From contig WSUB01000018.1 in the NCBI GenBank assembly GCA_019633425.1, positions 315,699 through 379,698 on the forward strand: DNA of 64,000 nt. The letters are read 5' to 3'. Positions within the stretch are counted from its first letter, which is position 1. The number at the start of each line of letters is the position of its first letter. The DNA comes from Tulasnella sp. 424 (taxonomy: Eukaryota > Basidiomycota > Agaricomycetes > Cantharellales > Tulasnellaceae). The translations under genes were made by a program, and so were the position numbers. The notes under the pieces are model-generated. The model was not told the origin of the DNA, ran no database searches, and saw only the letters and a list, made by a program, of their open reading frames with translations. Positions 34,272 through 45,338 of this stretch are shown piece by piece.

Positions 34272-34639
34272 GTGGTCTACATAGTTGTATCTCTCTCCTC
34301 TCATTATCTGTAGTCCTAGTTCATCACTTTCTCTTGGACTTCAAAGTCTTTTGATGTAAAAACTCAACTGTCGGTGCAAGGAATGAGCTCCTTTGTAGTC
34401 AAATTATGAGCCATCACTTGGATCAATGTGCGTGCCAGATGGCAACCTATGATCAAGGCCGCATGTCTTCTGAATAGATGAGCAGGCATCTCTGGATAAT
34501 GGAACACATTGTTTAGATCCACACTCAATAAAAAGGAATGCTGCCACAGAAACAAACATGATGCAACCACTATATAATATTCTTCACTTTCAGTTATACC
34601 CTTGCTCCCTCCCCCCCCCCCTCTACAAACCTTTCTCTA
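34272..34639. other. intergenic, start of AT-richer compartment
   Basis: Base composition falls noticeably here. A C-run of about 10 lies at 34,612-34,622 after a pyrimidine-rich strip, which may be the core promoter of the next gene. Confidence 0.4.
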
Positions 34640-35489
34640 ATGAGAAGATCAAAGCAGGCACCAACACCAATGCCTCTAGCCACTAGAATACTGAATGCAA
34701 CAGCTGATCACATCCAGTCACCCACAATGATAAAGAACAGAGATATCAGTAACCTCCTCCAGTTATTGGAAGAAGATGAAGCACGAAGAGCAAGTTCAGT
34801 CTTAACACCTTCAAAGACGACTCCAACCCCTCAGCCCCGAAAATCAAGTATTCTGGCACGGCTTCAGCATTCCACAGACGACACAGTCAACAAGTCCTTT
34901 ATGCTCTTCCTGTGAATTAATCTAACTTGGTGAACCTAACTTGCAGGATCATGAAGCTGTCTCAGAGCCATCAGTAGAGAGCAACTCTCCCCTGGTTCAA
35001 GATGCCTCCACCCCTTCAGCATCATCATTCTTGGAGAAGCCACACGAACATCATGAAGTAGTGCATCAAGGTTCCACTAGACTCCACGTACCATTCCCCT
35101 ATGAGCAAGGAGAAAGCCTTGCTGCTCAGTTACGAATTTTGATGAAGGGCAAGAAGAGACTGTCAGTGCAGGTATGATATACTACACCTATCCACTGTCA
35201 AGAATGTCATGATGTACCTACTTCAAGGCATTACAACAAGTGTCTAATGAACTTGGCAAATTAGAAAAGGAAGCGTCAACACTGGAACAGAAGTACCTGG
35301 AGGTTAGTCATACCCTCTTCATTGTCTATTACTGAACAGTATGCCTGATGATATCCCTAGGATACTGGCCTTGCTCAAGCTATCCTCTCACTCAGTACCC
35401 TAGCAGGATTCAACCTCCCTAGCAGGGACAAGTATAAGTGGGTTGAGCGTGCACAAGTTTTGAGTAGCCAATGGATAGACAAACTATAA
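34640..35489 (+). CDS. hypothetical coiled-coil protein
   Basis: I do not recognise this gene. The start MRRSKQAPTPMPLATRI is at 34,640. Exons linked by short introns continue with DHEAVSEPSVESNSPL, ESLAAQLRILMKGKKRLSVQ, a heptad-like QQVSNELGKLEKEASTLEQK and a final exon TGLAQAILSLSTLAGFNL to SSQWIDKL with TAA at 35,487-35,489. About 230 residues, highly charged with one coiled-coil stretch. Splice sites are plausible (for example GTATGATATA, GTTAGTCATA). It lies at the edge of the repeat-rich compartment, so it could be a transposon cargo gene or a fast-evolving orphan. Confidence 0.5.
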
Positions 35490-36360
35490 TGCCCTATATT
35501 CAAGTTCTTTGTTACCAGGCTTGGGAAAATAAGACAAACTTCCATGACTCCCCTGACCTCCTCCATTTATTACACAGTCAGACAGAACTCATTTGAGCAA
35601 TCCAAATGGCAGTACTCTCGATGAAAAAAGTGCTCAGGGAAGAGGGCCTATATATTAGTCATAGTTAGAACTGAGGTTGATGTTGGTTTTGGGCACTAAA
35701 TCTTCAAGGCAGACACCATCCCATCTCATTCCCTGCATCTAGTACAAAAATGCTAATTGCAATAACAGTATGTGACAAGACATGTGACTTATGGAAGCTA
35801 GGAGTCTCTACATGAGCCAACACCCTCCATCCCTGTGTTTCTCCAGGTCCTTGCTGTGGCAGCACAGAGGCCTCCTCATCTCTCAGTCTACTGTGCCTCT
35901 GCCTCCCCAAAAGAAAAACCCACCCTATGACCACATTTCTTGTAGAGCTCCTAGCAGATTGGTTCGGACTGGATTGGATGGAAATCCGCTGGTTTAGTGA
36001 CTTTGTGAGGGGTGATCCGGATCCGAGGCTCAGATATCCGACCATCCATTTCAATCTGTCGGATCCTTGCTTTGCTAGGTGGCAAGGTCTAGATACTACC
36101 GATAACAATTATTATTTAATAGATTTTGACCTACTACTTAGCTCAATATATTACTACCAGTGTTTCAGCTCTTGTTGTCATCGGTAAGCACACTAGTTCA
36201 CTTGGGATGAGACCTACCCCCTGAGAGGTGACATCTTTATGGGAGGTCAGGGAAAGTCTCACGGTAGTGAAGGCACAAGGAACTAACGGTAGGCAGCTTA
36301 TATGGGTGATTGGGTGCTGGAAATGCGCAGAAGTATGATGTTAGAGTGAGATGGTACAGT
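35490..36360. other. intergenic without recognisable gene
   Basis: AT-richer sequence with short frames on both strands. None has a known motif or a consistent exon chain. Confidence 0.4.
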
Positions 36361-36365
36361 TTCCT

Positions 36366-36742
36366 TGTCACGACCATGGCCTCAGTGATAAGATAAGATA
36401 CGGATATAAGACTCGGGCATGGCCGAATACTCGTTGTTACCCAGGAGGAAACCTCAAGGCTCTTACTCATGCGCTCAGTCAGCGCCTCATGTCTACAGCA
36501 CAGTCATTACTCAGGCGACGCGTCAGCGCGATCAGGACGCGTAAGCGATTCCATGACATTCCTTGACATTCTACTACGGTCTTTATATACTAGTCCAAGT
36601 GAGGAGGACTGTTCCTCACTTTGCCTCTTGTGTTCTATCTACAGCAAAGCCTCTCACGAATACAACAACTTACATCTCTACTCCGTTACCTCTTGACTCT
36701 GAGAGCAGCCTCGCGATAAGGATACGCTATCGGAGTCTGACA
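36366..36742 (+). mobile_element. solo LTR (Ty3/Gypsy-like) with 5-bp target duplication
   Basis: The segment begins TGTCACGACC and ends GTCTGACA, with TG and CA ends, and is flanked on both sides by the identical 5-mer TTCCT (36,361-36,365 and 36,743-36,747). It shares words with the LTRs at 40,315 and 52,400 (CAGTCAGCGCCTCATG, a GAGGAG...TTCCTCA motif, the TGTNACGACC start), so it belongs to a related family. No internal region remains, which fits LTR-LTR recombination. Confidence 0.82.
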
Positions 36743-36747
36743 TTCCT

Positions 36748-38355
36748 GGCCTTTATTTGTCACCAGAACTAGCTGCTCGACCCATCTGTTCCATCCACCA
36801 TCTGACAGATTCTGTCCACCGGATTAAGACCTCACCATACCTGGAACCACATCTGAAATCCGAATCCAAAATCTGACGGATGCTGCAGATCATCCGATCC
36901 GCTAGGAGCCCTAATTTCTTGGTAAAAAGTATTCCCATGTTTCAAACCCATGCCCCTTGCCCCTGACCCAATTCCATTCTCACAGTCAAAAAAACCAAAA
37001 GCCAAAGTCAAACACCAACAACTCAAGGCTCAAGATCATTACCCTCAGTATTTGTCTTTGCACAGCATACTTGGACCAACCATTCAACAAGTCGCTTCAG
37101 ATAAAAGGCATAGAGCCTGATTGGTCTGGGGCCTGTATGACACCATATTAGGTGATGCCTGTCAGGATCACCCTCAAGACACCCTGAAGCCATGTCAGAA
37201 TCCAACATTGCACATCAAACAACACTTCCGGTCAATGTCACCATGTTCTCACCCCTGATCCTCACCCCTCCCTCCAGTCCTTGGCTAACCAACCTTCCAT
37301 CCGGCTTCAGCATAATTATGCTGATGATGTCTCATCACCCCCACCGGCTTCATCATCTCCAGTCATATTGTCCACATTACCATGTGATCATGTCTCATGT
37401 TGTCCCTGTTTTCCATGCTTCTGTGCTTCTGTCTTAGCCTTAACTCCATGATTGCAGCCTTTGTAGTTATACTTGATGCCAAAGGCTGCGCCCTTCATAG
37501 TATATAAGTTGTTGGAGGGAATGTCTCCCCAACACAGCAACCTTGTCATCCCCTGTCCCCTACCTAGCCAACAATCTAAAACCTTCTGGCCCCTTGTCTC
37601 TGCCCATCATGTTTGCCCATAAGCTCTCCAGGACACAGGGAGCAAATCAACATTCTCTGTGGCTGAAAGCTTTGAAGAAAATGCTGGGAGGGGAATCACT
37701 TTTCCTGATAATTTTTCATTTTTAGAAAATGATGGTGAAACATGTGATGGTTTTCATTATGGCACTGAAAAACATAGACCCTTTTCATGTCTCAATAATC
37801 CTTAGCATTTTCAGTAGAGATGGTCCACATCTTTTTCAAGCTGAAGAAAATGCTGAGGAAAATTGTGGACAATTTTCAGCATGTCCCATATATCCCTGAG
37901 ACTAATCTGAAACTGTGGAATATCACTTACATTTTCACAAGACTTTTCATAACCCAATGTTGGCAAGGAGATCTGGAGCCAGCCCACTGATACTAGATGT
38001 TGCTGCAGGCTTCAAAAACTACATTAAACCCATCTAGAATGTCCAGCACATCTCCGGAAGGTAATCCGAACCCAGGTGCAGCTCAATACCATCCTAAAAA
38101 CGGTATTTCACCCATAGCTTGCCCATTTCTTCAAATTTCATTACACTAAGACCACACTCAGAAAGCTATTCATTAGCTCTATCTAGTGGCGCTACTAACT
38201 AGTCTGAATTCCCATTCTAGTACTTCCCAAACTGAGGAAGTAGAATCTGAACATTCAGATCCCACGCTTCTGCGCTTCCAGTTGGAAGCCATCCCAGTAG
38301 ATTTTAATAGATTCAAATCTATCTACAAATAGCTCTACAGTTCTGCCTCAGTCCT
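36748..38355. other. repeat-rich non-coding stretch
   Basis: No coding exon can be supported. GAAAAT-rich sequence of the type seen at 39,000-40,096 begins near 37,670. A TATA-like TATATAAGTT is at 37,500, without a convincing gene behind it. Confidence 0.4.
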
Positions 38356-38530
38356 ATCTCAGTCCCCTCTCAATCACTCCTCAACTAGCTAGTTCCCTCT
38401 CAGTTCCCTCTCAGTCCCCTCTCAGTTCCCTCTCAGTCCCCTCTCAGTCCTGTCTCAGTCCCCTCTCAATCACTCCTCAGCCAGCCAGTTCCCTCCCAGT
38501 TTTGTCTCAGTTCAGTCTCAGTCCCTTCTC
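38356..38530 (+). repeat. minisatellite, 11-bp pyrimidine-rich unit
   Basis: Imperfect tandem array of an 11-bp unit close to CAGTCCCCTCT / CAGTTCCCTCT, at least ten units, interrupted by CAATCACTCCTC variants. Pure strand bias (pyrimidines on plus) could favour triplex formation. Confidence 0.8.
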
Positions 38531-38787
38531 AATCAGATTTGCCCTCTGTACACATGTGCCTAGGCCTTGAGCCCACTTTCATGGCCAGCATGATACTAGT
38601 ACTTGGTTAATCTTCTGTTTGACTTGCTTCTTCTAATTTTTGTATACTGCACGCTGATTCCTGTTCCCACAGTTTGTTCGCGCTACCCAGCACCCATGGC
38701 CAGCTACCGGCACTTAACACCCATCCCTCCCTCATGATCACCATTTCATTCATGGTCACTTTCCTTTCTACAGCACCTAGTATGGAG

Positions 38788-38866
38788 ATCCATCCATCCA
38801 TCCGTCCATCTGTCTGTCCATCCATCCATCCATCCATCCATACATCTATCCATCCATCCCTGTACA
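38788..38866 (+). repeat. CCAT tetranucleotide microsatellite
   Basis: Imperfect run of CATC/CCAT units (about 18) with interruptions such as GTCC and TGTC. In translation it yields artificial HPSI repeats, and the frames there should be ignored. Confidence 0.88.
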
Positions 38867-39394
38867 TGTTTATGGTCATGTACATCTATATACATGGGTG
38901 GAAGGATGGCCATGGATGGATCCAAATGGCCAGATCTAGATATGGCTGTGGCTAGCCTTCTGGGACAGAAGATATGTGGAGGAGAAAATGTTGTCCGATT
39001 TTTTTTTGTCAAAGAAAACTTGCTTGAGAAAATCCTAAATGTTCTCTAAGTAAGCAAGTGATTGTTAAAATTGTTCAAGCTTTAATGCTGACAGAAATTC
39101 AAAGGGAAAAGGGCTGAGTAAATGTTGGCTGAAGAGAAAATAGTGGATAATTTTTTGGGACTCGAGAGTATAGTCCAGAGTTTTGAGTGCAATGCAAAAA
39201 TCCAAGTGGAAATATTTCATAAAATTGTAATGGAAAGGGTTCAGAAAATTATCAAAGGATAGATGGAAGAAATGGCAGCTCATTTATCCTAACTAAAATA
39301 TTTCAGAAAACATCAACATATATTTTTGTGGAAATTATGAAGAAAACACGGATTTAGAACATTGTTGGAGGTTTTATATGCTATAGAAAGGAAA

Positions 39395-40096
39395 GTTGAA
39401 ATGAGGTCTGAGGTGTTCTGTGGAGAATAAAAGACTCTTAGATTATCAACCACATGAGAAAGCGATGCTGAAAATTGTGCCAGATTTTGTGTCCAGCAGG
39501 AAAGCAGGTTAAAACTAGGCTTAAGATGTTACAGATACAAGAAAATACTCTGCAGCCTTTTAAAGTTGAGGAAATCGCAGTGAGAAAATGATAGAAGTTT
39601 CAGAAACAAAGAAAAGTGGATTCAGAAAGCTGTGAAATTTTTAATCATGAGAAAATTGCTCAAGCTGGGGGTTTAAGGATAATGGTGGAAACCTTTCTGA
39701 AATATTTTAGCCTACAGAAAATATGTTGGTAAGCAGTGGGTACTTTGAGAAGATGCTTTTCTGCACTGAAGAAAATTATAAGAAATTTTCAGCCTAGCAG
39801 AAAATCAAGTTGAAACAAGGCTGGAGATGTTCTGTGGAGAAGAAAAGGTTCTTTGATTGTCAACCATATGAGGAAATGATGCAGAAAATTGTGCCAGATT
39901 TTCTGGTCAGCAGAAAAGCAGGTTAAAATAAGACTTGAGAGGTTCCAGATTGAAGAAAAGACACCTCTGTTATCAGCAGCCTTTTAAAAGTTGAGAAAAT
40001 CCAACTGAGGAAATGGTAGAGGTTTCAGCAACAAAGAAAAGTGTTTTCAGAAAATTGTGAAAATTTCGATCATAAGAAAAATGCTCAAGATGGAGG
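39395..40096 (+). repeat. AT-rich GAAAAT-type tandem repeat, period about 416 bp
   Basis: The segment at 39,395-39,810 is repeated from 39,811 (GTTCTGTGGAGAA, ATTGTGCCAGATTTT, GCAGCCTTTTAAA and many AGAAAA words recur in order). The second unit is cut at 40,096 by the MULE insertion and resumes at 57,707. Related, less regular sequence extends back to about 37,670. There is no coding potential. Confidence 0.78.
40086..40096. repeat. MULE target-site duplication, left copy
   Basis: CAAGATGGAGG here is identical to 57,696-57,706 beyond the right end of the MULE. 11 bp is within the 8-11 bp range known for Mutator-like elements. Confidence 0.8.
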
Positions 40097-40253
40097 GATC
40101 ATTCTATTGCGAAACCCCTGCTTGGCGAAACTGTCATGAAACCACTTCCGATCGGCATTCCGATGAAACCTAATTGTTGCCCCAAAGTATATATTGCATA
40201 TCCTAAGTAAAAATAACCTAAGGACATTGAAGCAAATCCAACCACTTCCCCTG

Positions 40254-40314
40254 CTACTTCTGGCTGCAGGTGGCCTGATTATGCCCAACCTCACGACATT
40301 TGCCACATCACCTG
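40254..40314 (-). pseudogene. MULE transposase, C-terminal zinc knuckle (cut off by Gypsy insertion)
   Basis: This short minus-strand piece reads CGKCREVGHNQATC, a perfect C-x2-C-x4-H-x4-C zinc knuckle, then SQK and a TAG stop at 40,254-40,256. It joins in frame to the transposase exon that ends at 52,727 if the retrotransposon and one copy of the 5-bp duplication are removed. In the left duplicate the junction codon has changed from CGA to TGA. Confidence 0.8.
40310..40314. repeat. Gypsy target-site duplication, left copy
   Basis: ACCTG here pairs with GCCTG at 52,727-52,731. The single difference is a C-to-T change, on the minus strand, in a CpG. Confidence 0.75.
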
Positions 40315-40675
40315 TGTGATGACCTCGTCACATCTTGGATACTTCTGGATTCTGATACTGAGTCGACGCGTCAGCGCCTCAAGGGCTTGTCTTGTATTGG
40401 TAATGTCCTCATGTTTCTCAGTCAGCGCCTCAACATATCCTGTCGTTTCCTGCATGTTTCTCAGTCAGCGCCTCATGTTGTACCTCCACTCACTTACGCG
40501 TCCACACTCATTAGTCATTCCTTATTAGTCTCTCAAAGAGAACAGAATGAGGAGGGTTTGTTCCTCATTCCACCTTCTGTTCACCAATCTCATAGTTCCT
40601 CCTCCTTGACACCTCTAGCGCCTCTTGACTACAGCGAGCACCTTACTTCCCTTGTTCATTGTCAAGATCGTTACA
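40315..40675 (+). mobile_element. 5' LTR of chromodomain Gypsy element
   Basis: It starts TGTGATGACC and ends GATCGTTACA. It is 361 bp, against 327 bp for the 3' LTR at 52,400-52,726. The extra length is mostly an internal duplication of the motif CTCAGTCAGCGCCTCA with CATATCCTGTCG between; the 3' LTR instead has CATTGTCTATTTAA where this one is short. The two LTRs have many base differences, so the insertion is not recent. Confidence 0.88.
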
Positions 40676-41550
40676 CCAGGCAGAATCCACCCATCAGTAA
40701 CCCGCTCACCATTGTAGTCAGGTAAACCAGACTCCGGTCATTACTCACAACGGGGTAAACACCTAGTAATGATGGGAGTCTGGGATCTCCCACAGAGTGT
40801 GGATCGAGGTGCCCTCTAGGGTCCAATTTAAAGGGTTAGGTGAAGGGATTTAAAGGGTCACGGGCTTCTGTTGCCATGCCCGCCCATATCACGACCTGCT
40901 GTGCCACCCTCCTTTCCATGGCCACTCAGAGACTCGCTTTTTTTCTTAGAGCTGTAATTCTATTGGACATTTAACTATATACAATACTTTCTGCCATGAA
41001 AGAACTGCCTGGAGTGCCGGTCAACTCGCGTTCGGACAAGCGCTGCGGAAAAGGATGCGCCAACAGGCAAGGCAACGCGACCCTTTATTGCGAAAAACCT
41101 GACCCAACCCTTTACTGACAGCCAATCACGTCGGCAGAAAATGAGTCCGTGCCTGGCTGGGGGGGCTCGTCGATCCACTCTAACGAGCTGATCCCAGACT
41201 ACACCATTGCATGCCCCCAGCCAACAGAGCCCATTGATACTACAAACGAGAGGCCAGAAAACTCGCCAAGGATAATCAAGACAACTTCGACAGCGTCCTA
41301 GTAGAATCCCTGCTTACACCACAGCCACCTCGTCTATCCAAGCTCCCTTGACACTTCCGACAATCAGTATACGCACGCCTCAACAAGAAAGGGGAATTCA
41401 AAGTAACAAACTTCGCCGAACCAATCAACAAAGAGCCAGTACACATCATCAAAGTTCAAGGACTCACCAAGAAATGAAAAGACCACATCATCAACATATT
41501 TCCCCACGCTGAACCCTCATTTCTCGAGACACACGTAATCATTCCCTATC
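40676..41550 (+). mobile_element. Gypsy 5' leader, proximal part
   Basis: This 875-bp stretch lies between the 5' LTR and the nested TIR element. No TGG-type initiator-tRNA primer site follows the LTR; chromoviruses of this group often self-prime, which may apply. Stop-ridden plus-strand frames (for example ARKLAKDNQDNFDSVLVES near 41,250) hint at an old coding piece that I cannot identify. Confidence 0.5.
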
Positions 41551-41725
41551 GTACGGTAGGCCGGGAGTCCAAGGACAAAACGTGCGCCACAACAATCTCC
41601 CTTCTCACCTATACCCTTCCCACCTCCCCTCACTTCATTATTTTGAAATAGGACCTCGGAGTCACCTAATGCTATACAGGGGCCTGAAGGGCATCCTTAT
41701 CAGTTGATGATGCATGTGCTGGCAG
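41551..41725 (+). repeat. left terminal inverted repeat of the 5.9-kb element
   Basis: Reverse complement of 47,293-47,475, beginning GTACGGTAGGCCGGGAGTCC and including AATAATGAAGTGAGGGG (as reverse complement) and GATGCCCTTCAGGCCCCTGT (as reverse complement). Small indels separate the two arms. Confidence 0.85.
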
Positions 41726-42051
41726 ATCTCGCAACCTGCTGCGGATGGGCTGTCTTCAATATCTCTCTTTGCTAGAGCTATACCGATCCAAAAGGCTCGC
41801 TAATAAAGCCAGATACATGAGTAGCTGCTGTACTGTGGAACGATTGGCCGTTGAGGGCTCATAATTTCTGGTCACTGTTAGGCAATTTTCATTCAGACTG
41901 CCCCCATCACATCCAAGCATACTGCGCCCTCCGCTATAGCCCTTAATTTTTACCAGACTGTCCGGTCAGGTATCTCACATGCTGCTCCTCACGACGGACA
42001 TTACTGACCAGAGTGGCCTTAGGGGTGTATCCCTTTTTGGTCTTGGGGAGC

Positions 42052-42136
42052 GCCATTGTAGCTCAGCTGGAAGAGCGTGGGACTGTAATGGATTACGTAA
42101 ATCCCAAGGCCATCGGTTCGACCCCGATTGAAGGGA
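42052..42136 (+). tRNA. tRNA-Tyr (GTA)-like gene with short intron
   Basis: D arm GCTCAGCTGGAAGAGC, anticodon stem TGGGA/TCCCA, loop CTGTAA with anticodon GTA at 42,085-42,087, an insert of about 12 nt after position 37 (nuclear tRNA-Tyr genes normally have an intron there), and a T arm ATCGG-TTCGACC-CCGAT with a good B box GGTTCGACC. The acceptor stem GCCATTG/TGAAGGG has two mismatches and two G-U type pairs, so it may be a decaying or mobile copy. It lies inside the TIR element, upstream of the alpha-kinase gene. Confidence 0.72.
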
Positions 42137-42527
42137 CATTCTTTTGTTTTCCATCTTTACCTTCGGATCCACAGGGGGACTGAACCCGGATCAGGAGACA
42201 GTAAAAAAAAAGGGCAGGGTTCCAATGAAGTCAAGACCATGCTGACGATTGTTAGGCTCTCTAATCACCCCAAATATCAATTCATGAGTGTAGTACCATT
42301 TTCTCTTGCTTGGGGTGGTGCAACATACTGAAATTCGCTTAGGTCCCCATCCGTGTTTTCATTTACATCGACTGGCATCATCACATGTTTCACTGTATAT
42401 GGATCTTCTATCAAGCCCAGAAGACCAAAGATGGGCCAAACTCTTCACATCTGTTACCAAGGGCTCTTTCCTCTACCTTGTGGGAATTCATTGATACCGA
42501 CGCTTTCGCTGGGGCTGCAACTGGAGC

Positions 42528-42534
42528 TATATAA
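42528..42534 (+). promoter_or_regulatory. TATA box of the alpha-kinase gene
   Basis: TATATAA lies about 290 bp upstream of the ATG and is followed by a long CT-rich tract (42,560-42,790), the usual layout of a basidiomycete core promoter and 5' UTR. Confidence 0.55.
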
Positions 42535-42822
42535 GGCTGACCACTTTTGTTCAAGTCAAGGACATCCTCACTCTTTCACTTGCACCTTCGATTCCAACAC
42601 CCACCCACTCCTTCTCGCTCAACTCTCTCTTTATCCTCCCTCAGCCTCTGTTCGGAACTCGATCATTTTTTGATACCTCGTGTCTTTCCATATCATCGCA
42701 TTACCCAACCTCCTGTTAAAATCTTCGACTCTTAGATCATAGACTTCCCTTCCTCTCTTTCTCTCTCCACCCCTCTCCTCTCAATATCCTCAGCATCCAA
42801 AGCCTTGACAAGGCAGAACCAG

Positions 42823-45338
42823 ATGGCCACCCCTCTGAATCCCCCGGACGAAGACTTGCTCCCTTGCGGGGGGCATAATAATGAGCTCAATGGCTGCAGC
42901 TGTGTCTTTGAGTTTAGTCCGTGCTTACGCGATCCCGGTTTATGTGCACAGTGCAGGAAGTTCAACAATGCACCTATGGAGAAGGAATGGGGCTGAATTC
43001 TAGTAAGTAGACATTATGTTCCTACTTGGCATGATATTTCCGTCACCTGACACCCCTCTTTCCTTCCCCGAAGCGGCTGCCTTTCTGTACTAGCTGCGGT
43101 GTTTGCCGCACATTTGTAGAAGATCCGTGTGGAGCCTGCCAACAGAGTGAGTTCTTTACTTGGTGTTAACCGTGCTCCATCTGTCTAACGAACTGTACCC
43201 CAAATTCAGAGATCTTAGGGGTCAATCCTACGAGATCTGCGACAGCTGCCAATCGCGCTGAAATCCTCGATCGCCAAGTTCACGCTAATCAAGTGTCCAG
43301 CGTCTGCCCTCAAGATACCACTAACCGTATTCTGTCTGGCTCTTCAACAACCTCAAGTATCGGCCCCTCAACTCCTGCTGAGGATATTCTGGCATTACGA
43401 GTGGCTGCTCAGTCCAGCGGAGCAGCTGAGTCAAAAATAGCGATCCAGTGGGCCATTCGGCTTGCCAACACTTATAGCAGCATTATCAGCAAGGAAAATG
43501 GGGCCATGGGCAAGACCATGCAAGCCCTTGCTGAGGGTACCTCCACGCAACGTGAGTTTGCAAAGAGCTTGCCATTTATTTTCTCCCGCTAATAGGTTTT
43601 TGTGTGAAGATGTTCTTGAATACATGGTCCAAGAAAGCCAAATCGCTTGGAAAGAAGCAAATAATATGTGGCCTCTGCACCCGTGAAGTAAACTGTCTCA
43701 TCTTGGCTTTTAGTGGCTTACCATTTCGCTGTGGCCCAGTGACTACTGTACTGTTCGGGGTCACAAAAATACGACATTCCCTGAAAATGGGGTCGATACC
43801 TTACTCAAGATGTACACATGGCAGAAGACCAACAACCCATCTGCAATTGTGTCAAACTCCTCAACCCGTTCAAAGGGTTTGAAGATGCCTGGTCACTCCA
43901 CCATGCTTCTTGAGCTGCTGGTTTTCCTGGATAAGGTATGCGTCTTTTTGCATGCGCTGACATGCAATGAAATACTTAATCCGATTGATGTAGTACAATA
44001 TCCACACTGGCGGAAGTGGAAACTCGGACTCCGATGAGGATGGAGGGGCTGACCGAAAGTGCCGGAAGTGGACTGCTGGTGGTAGAGTTAGCAAGCGAAG
44101 TTGTGGTGAAGAAGGTCAGTCTGCATACTTATTGGTCATCTTGCAGCTCTTAATGGCTGCTTGTAATTGATAGGCAGCGACTTCCTCCCACTAACAAGCA
44201 AGTTTGTTAGTGAAGGTCGGGGAAATGGGTTGCGTCAGGCAAGCCGGGGTCATGAGCCGGACTATACCAAGATCCGATTCCGGAGAACCGAGTTCTGGAT
44301 GGAGGAGGATGAAACCTTGATACCGTTGAAGGAGATGCTGACGAGATGGGTTGGCTTTGTGATGTGCCTATGGTATTAGAGGCTAGGGATGAAGGAAGGA
44401 GCAAAGTGGCATACACGGTTCATACACGGTTTGTTTTTTGCTTTCATTCCTCAGATATGATGCTAACAGGTGGATTGATACCTAGCTCAAGATCGGCAAT
44501 GCTTCCTTTGTCGCGAAGGAAGTTGTCAATCTCGGTACGAAAGGCAAGGTTACACCAAACCGGGCAAAAGCGGCTTGAAATCGCAAAACAGGTGATGCAG
44601 AGTTTCAAGGTACTTGCACGAGCGAATGATGTACACTTGGGTGAGTACCGTTTGATTCACTTGCAATTCTTTAACTGACTTGTTTCTGAATTCCAGAACC
44701 GATTGACGTCACTTCAGCCTTCCTCGCCACCCTGGTCCCTCCCTCAACCCTTGAACCGACCTCACCGCTTGATGACATGGACGGGGAAAGTATCCAATCC
44801 ACCAATACTTGTTACTTTCTGGTTGAACCCCTCCATTCAACCACGACTGTGAGGAAATTCAGCCGCACGTTGGGAGCCCATGCCACCTCCAACATTCTTT
44901 CCAGGACTATCGCCGCATTTGCTCACTATGCTGCCCAATTTCTTGCTGCTAAGATGGTATTTTGTGATCTCCGAGGTTCGTTCACACTCCATTCCTGACA
45001 GATTGTTTGCTAACCTGTTTTGGCTACTGTGACAGGATCATATCACAAGTCAGAAACCGAAACAATCTTTACCTTATTCGATCCTATGACGCATTCGATT
45101 AAAGGGTGCGAATAAGCGTGATTTATGGTTTGCTTTTTTATTTTCTAATCCGTCCATTGCAACTAGGGATTCGGGTCCTGGCGATCATGGTGTGGAAGGT
45201 ATCAAGGCCTTTATTAAGTCTCACAAGTGCTCACAACACTGCAAGCAACTAAAGTTAGCAGGAAAACCTCGTCTCAACAATGCCGCCAAGGAGGCTGCAG
45301 AAGCTGAAGGCGTTGACTGGGAAGAAGAAGATGATTAG
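42823..45338 (+). pseudogene. alpha-kinase (MHCK/eEF2K type) gene, probably decayed
   Basis: The C-terminal exons carry the alpha-kinase signature: IAAFAHYAAQFLAAKMVFCDLRG, then LFDPMTHSIKGDSGPGDHGVEGIKAFIKSH and CSQHCKQLKL, i.e. the conserved GxGxxGxxGI-type loop and zinc-module Cys. The N-terminal exons (from ATG 42,823) have paired Cys clusters (CGGHNNELNGCSC, LCAQC, FCTSCGVC, CGACQ) suggesting zinc binding. Several lesions appear: an in-frame TGA at the end of exon 1 (just before the donor near 43,001), a TAG in the lobe near 44,484, and a frame change between VAKEVVNLGTKGK and RLEIAKQVMQSFK near 44,560. Stop of the last exon is 45,336-45,338. It is either a pseudogene or a gene with unusual splicing. 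Confidence 0.7.

Noticed and set aside
38356..38530. CRISPR-like array
   Set aside because: The units are contiguous 11-mers without spacers, in a eukaryotic context.
38670..38955. HPSI/DGWM repeat proteins on both strands
   Set aside because: They are translations of the CCAT microsatellite.
40676..41550. A gag-like ORF just after the 5' LTR
   Set aside because: Frames are broken by stops and do not match the Gag encoded at 47,549; no domain is recognisable.
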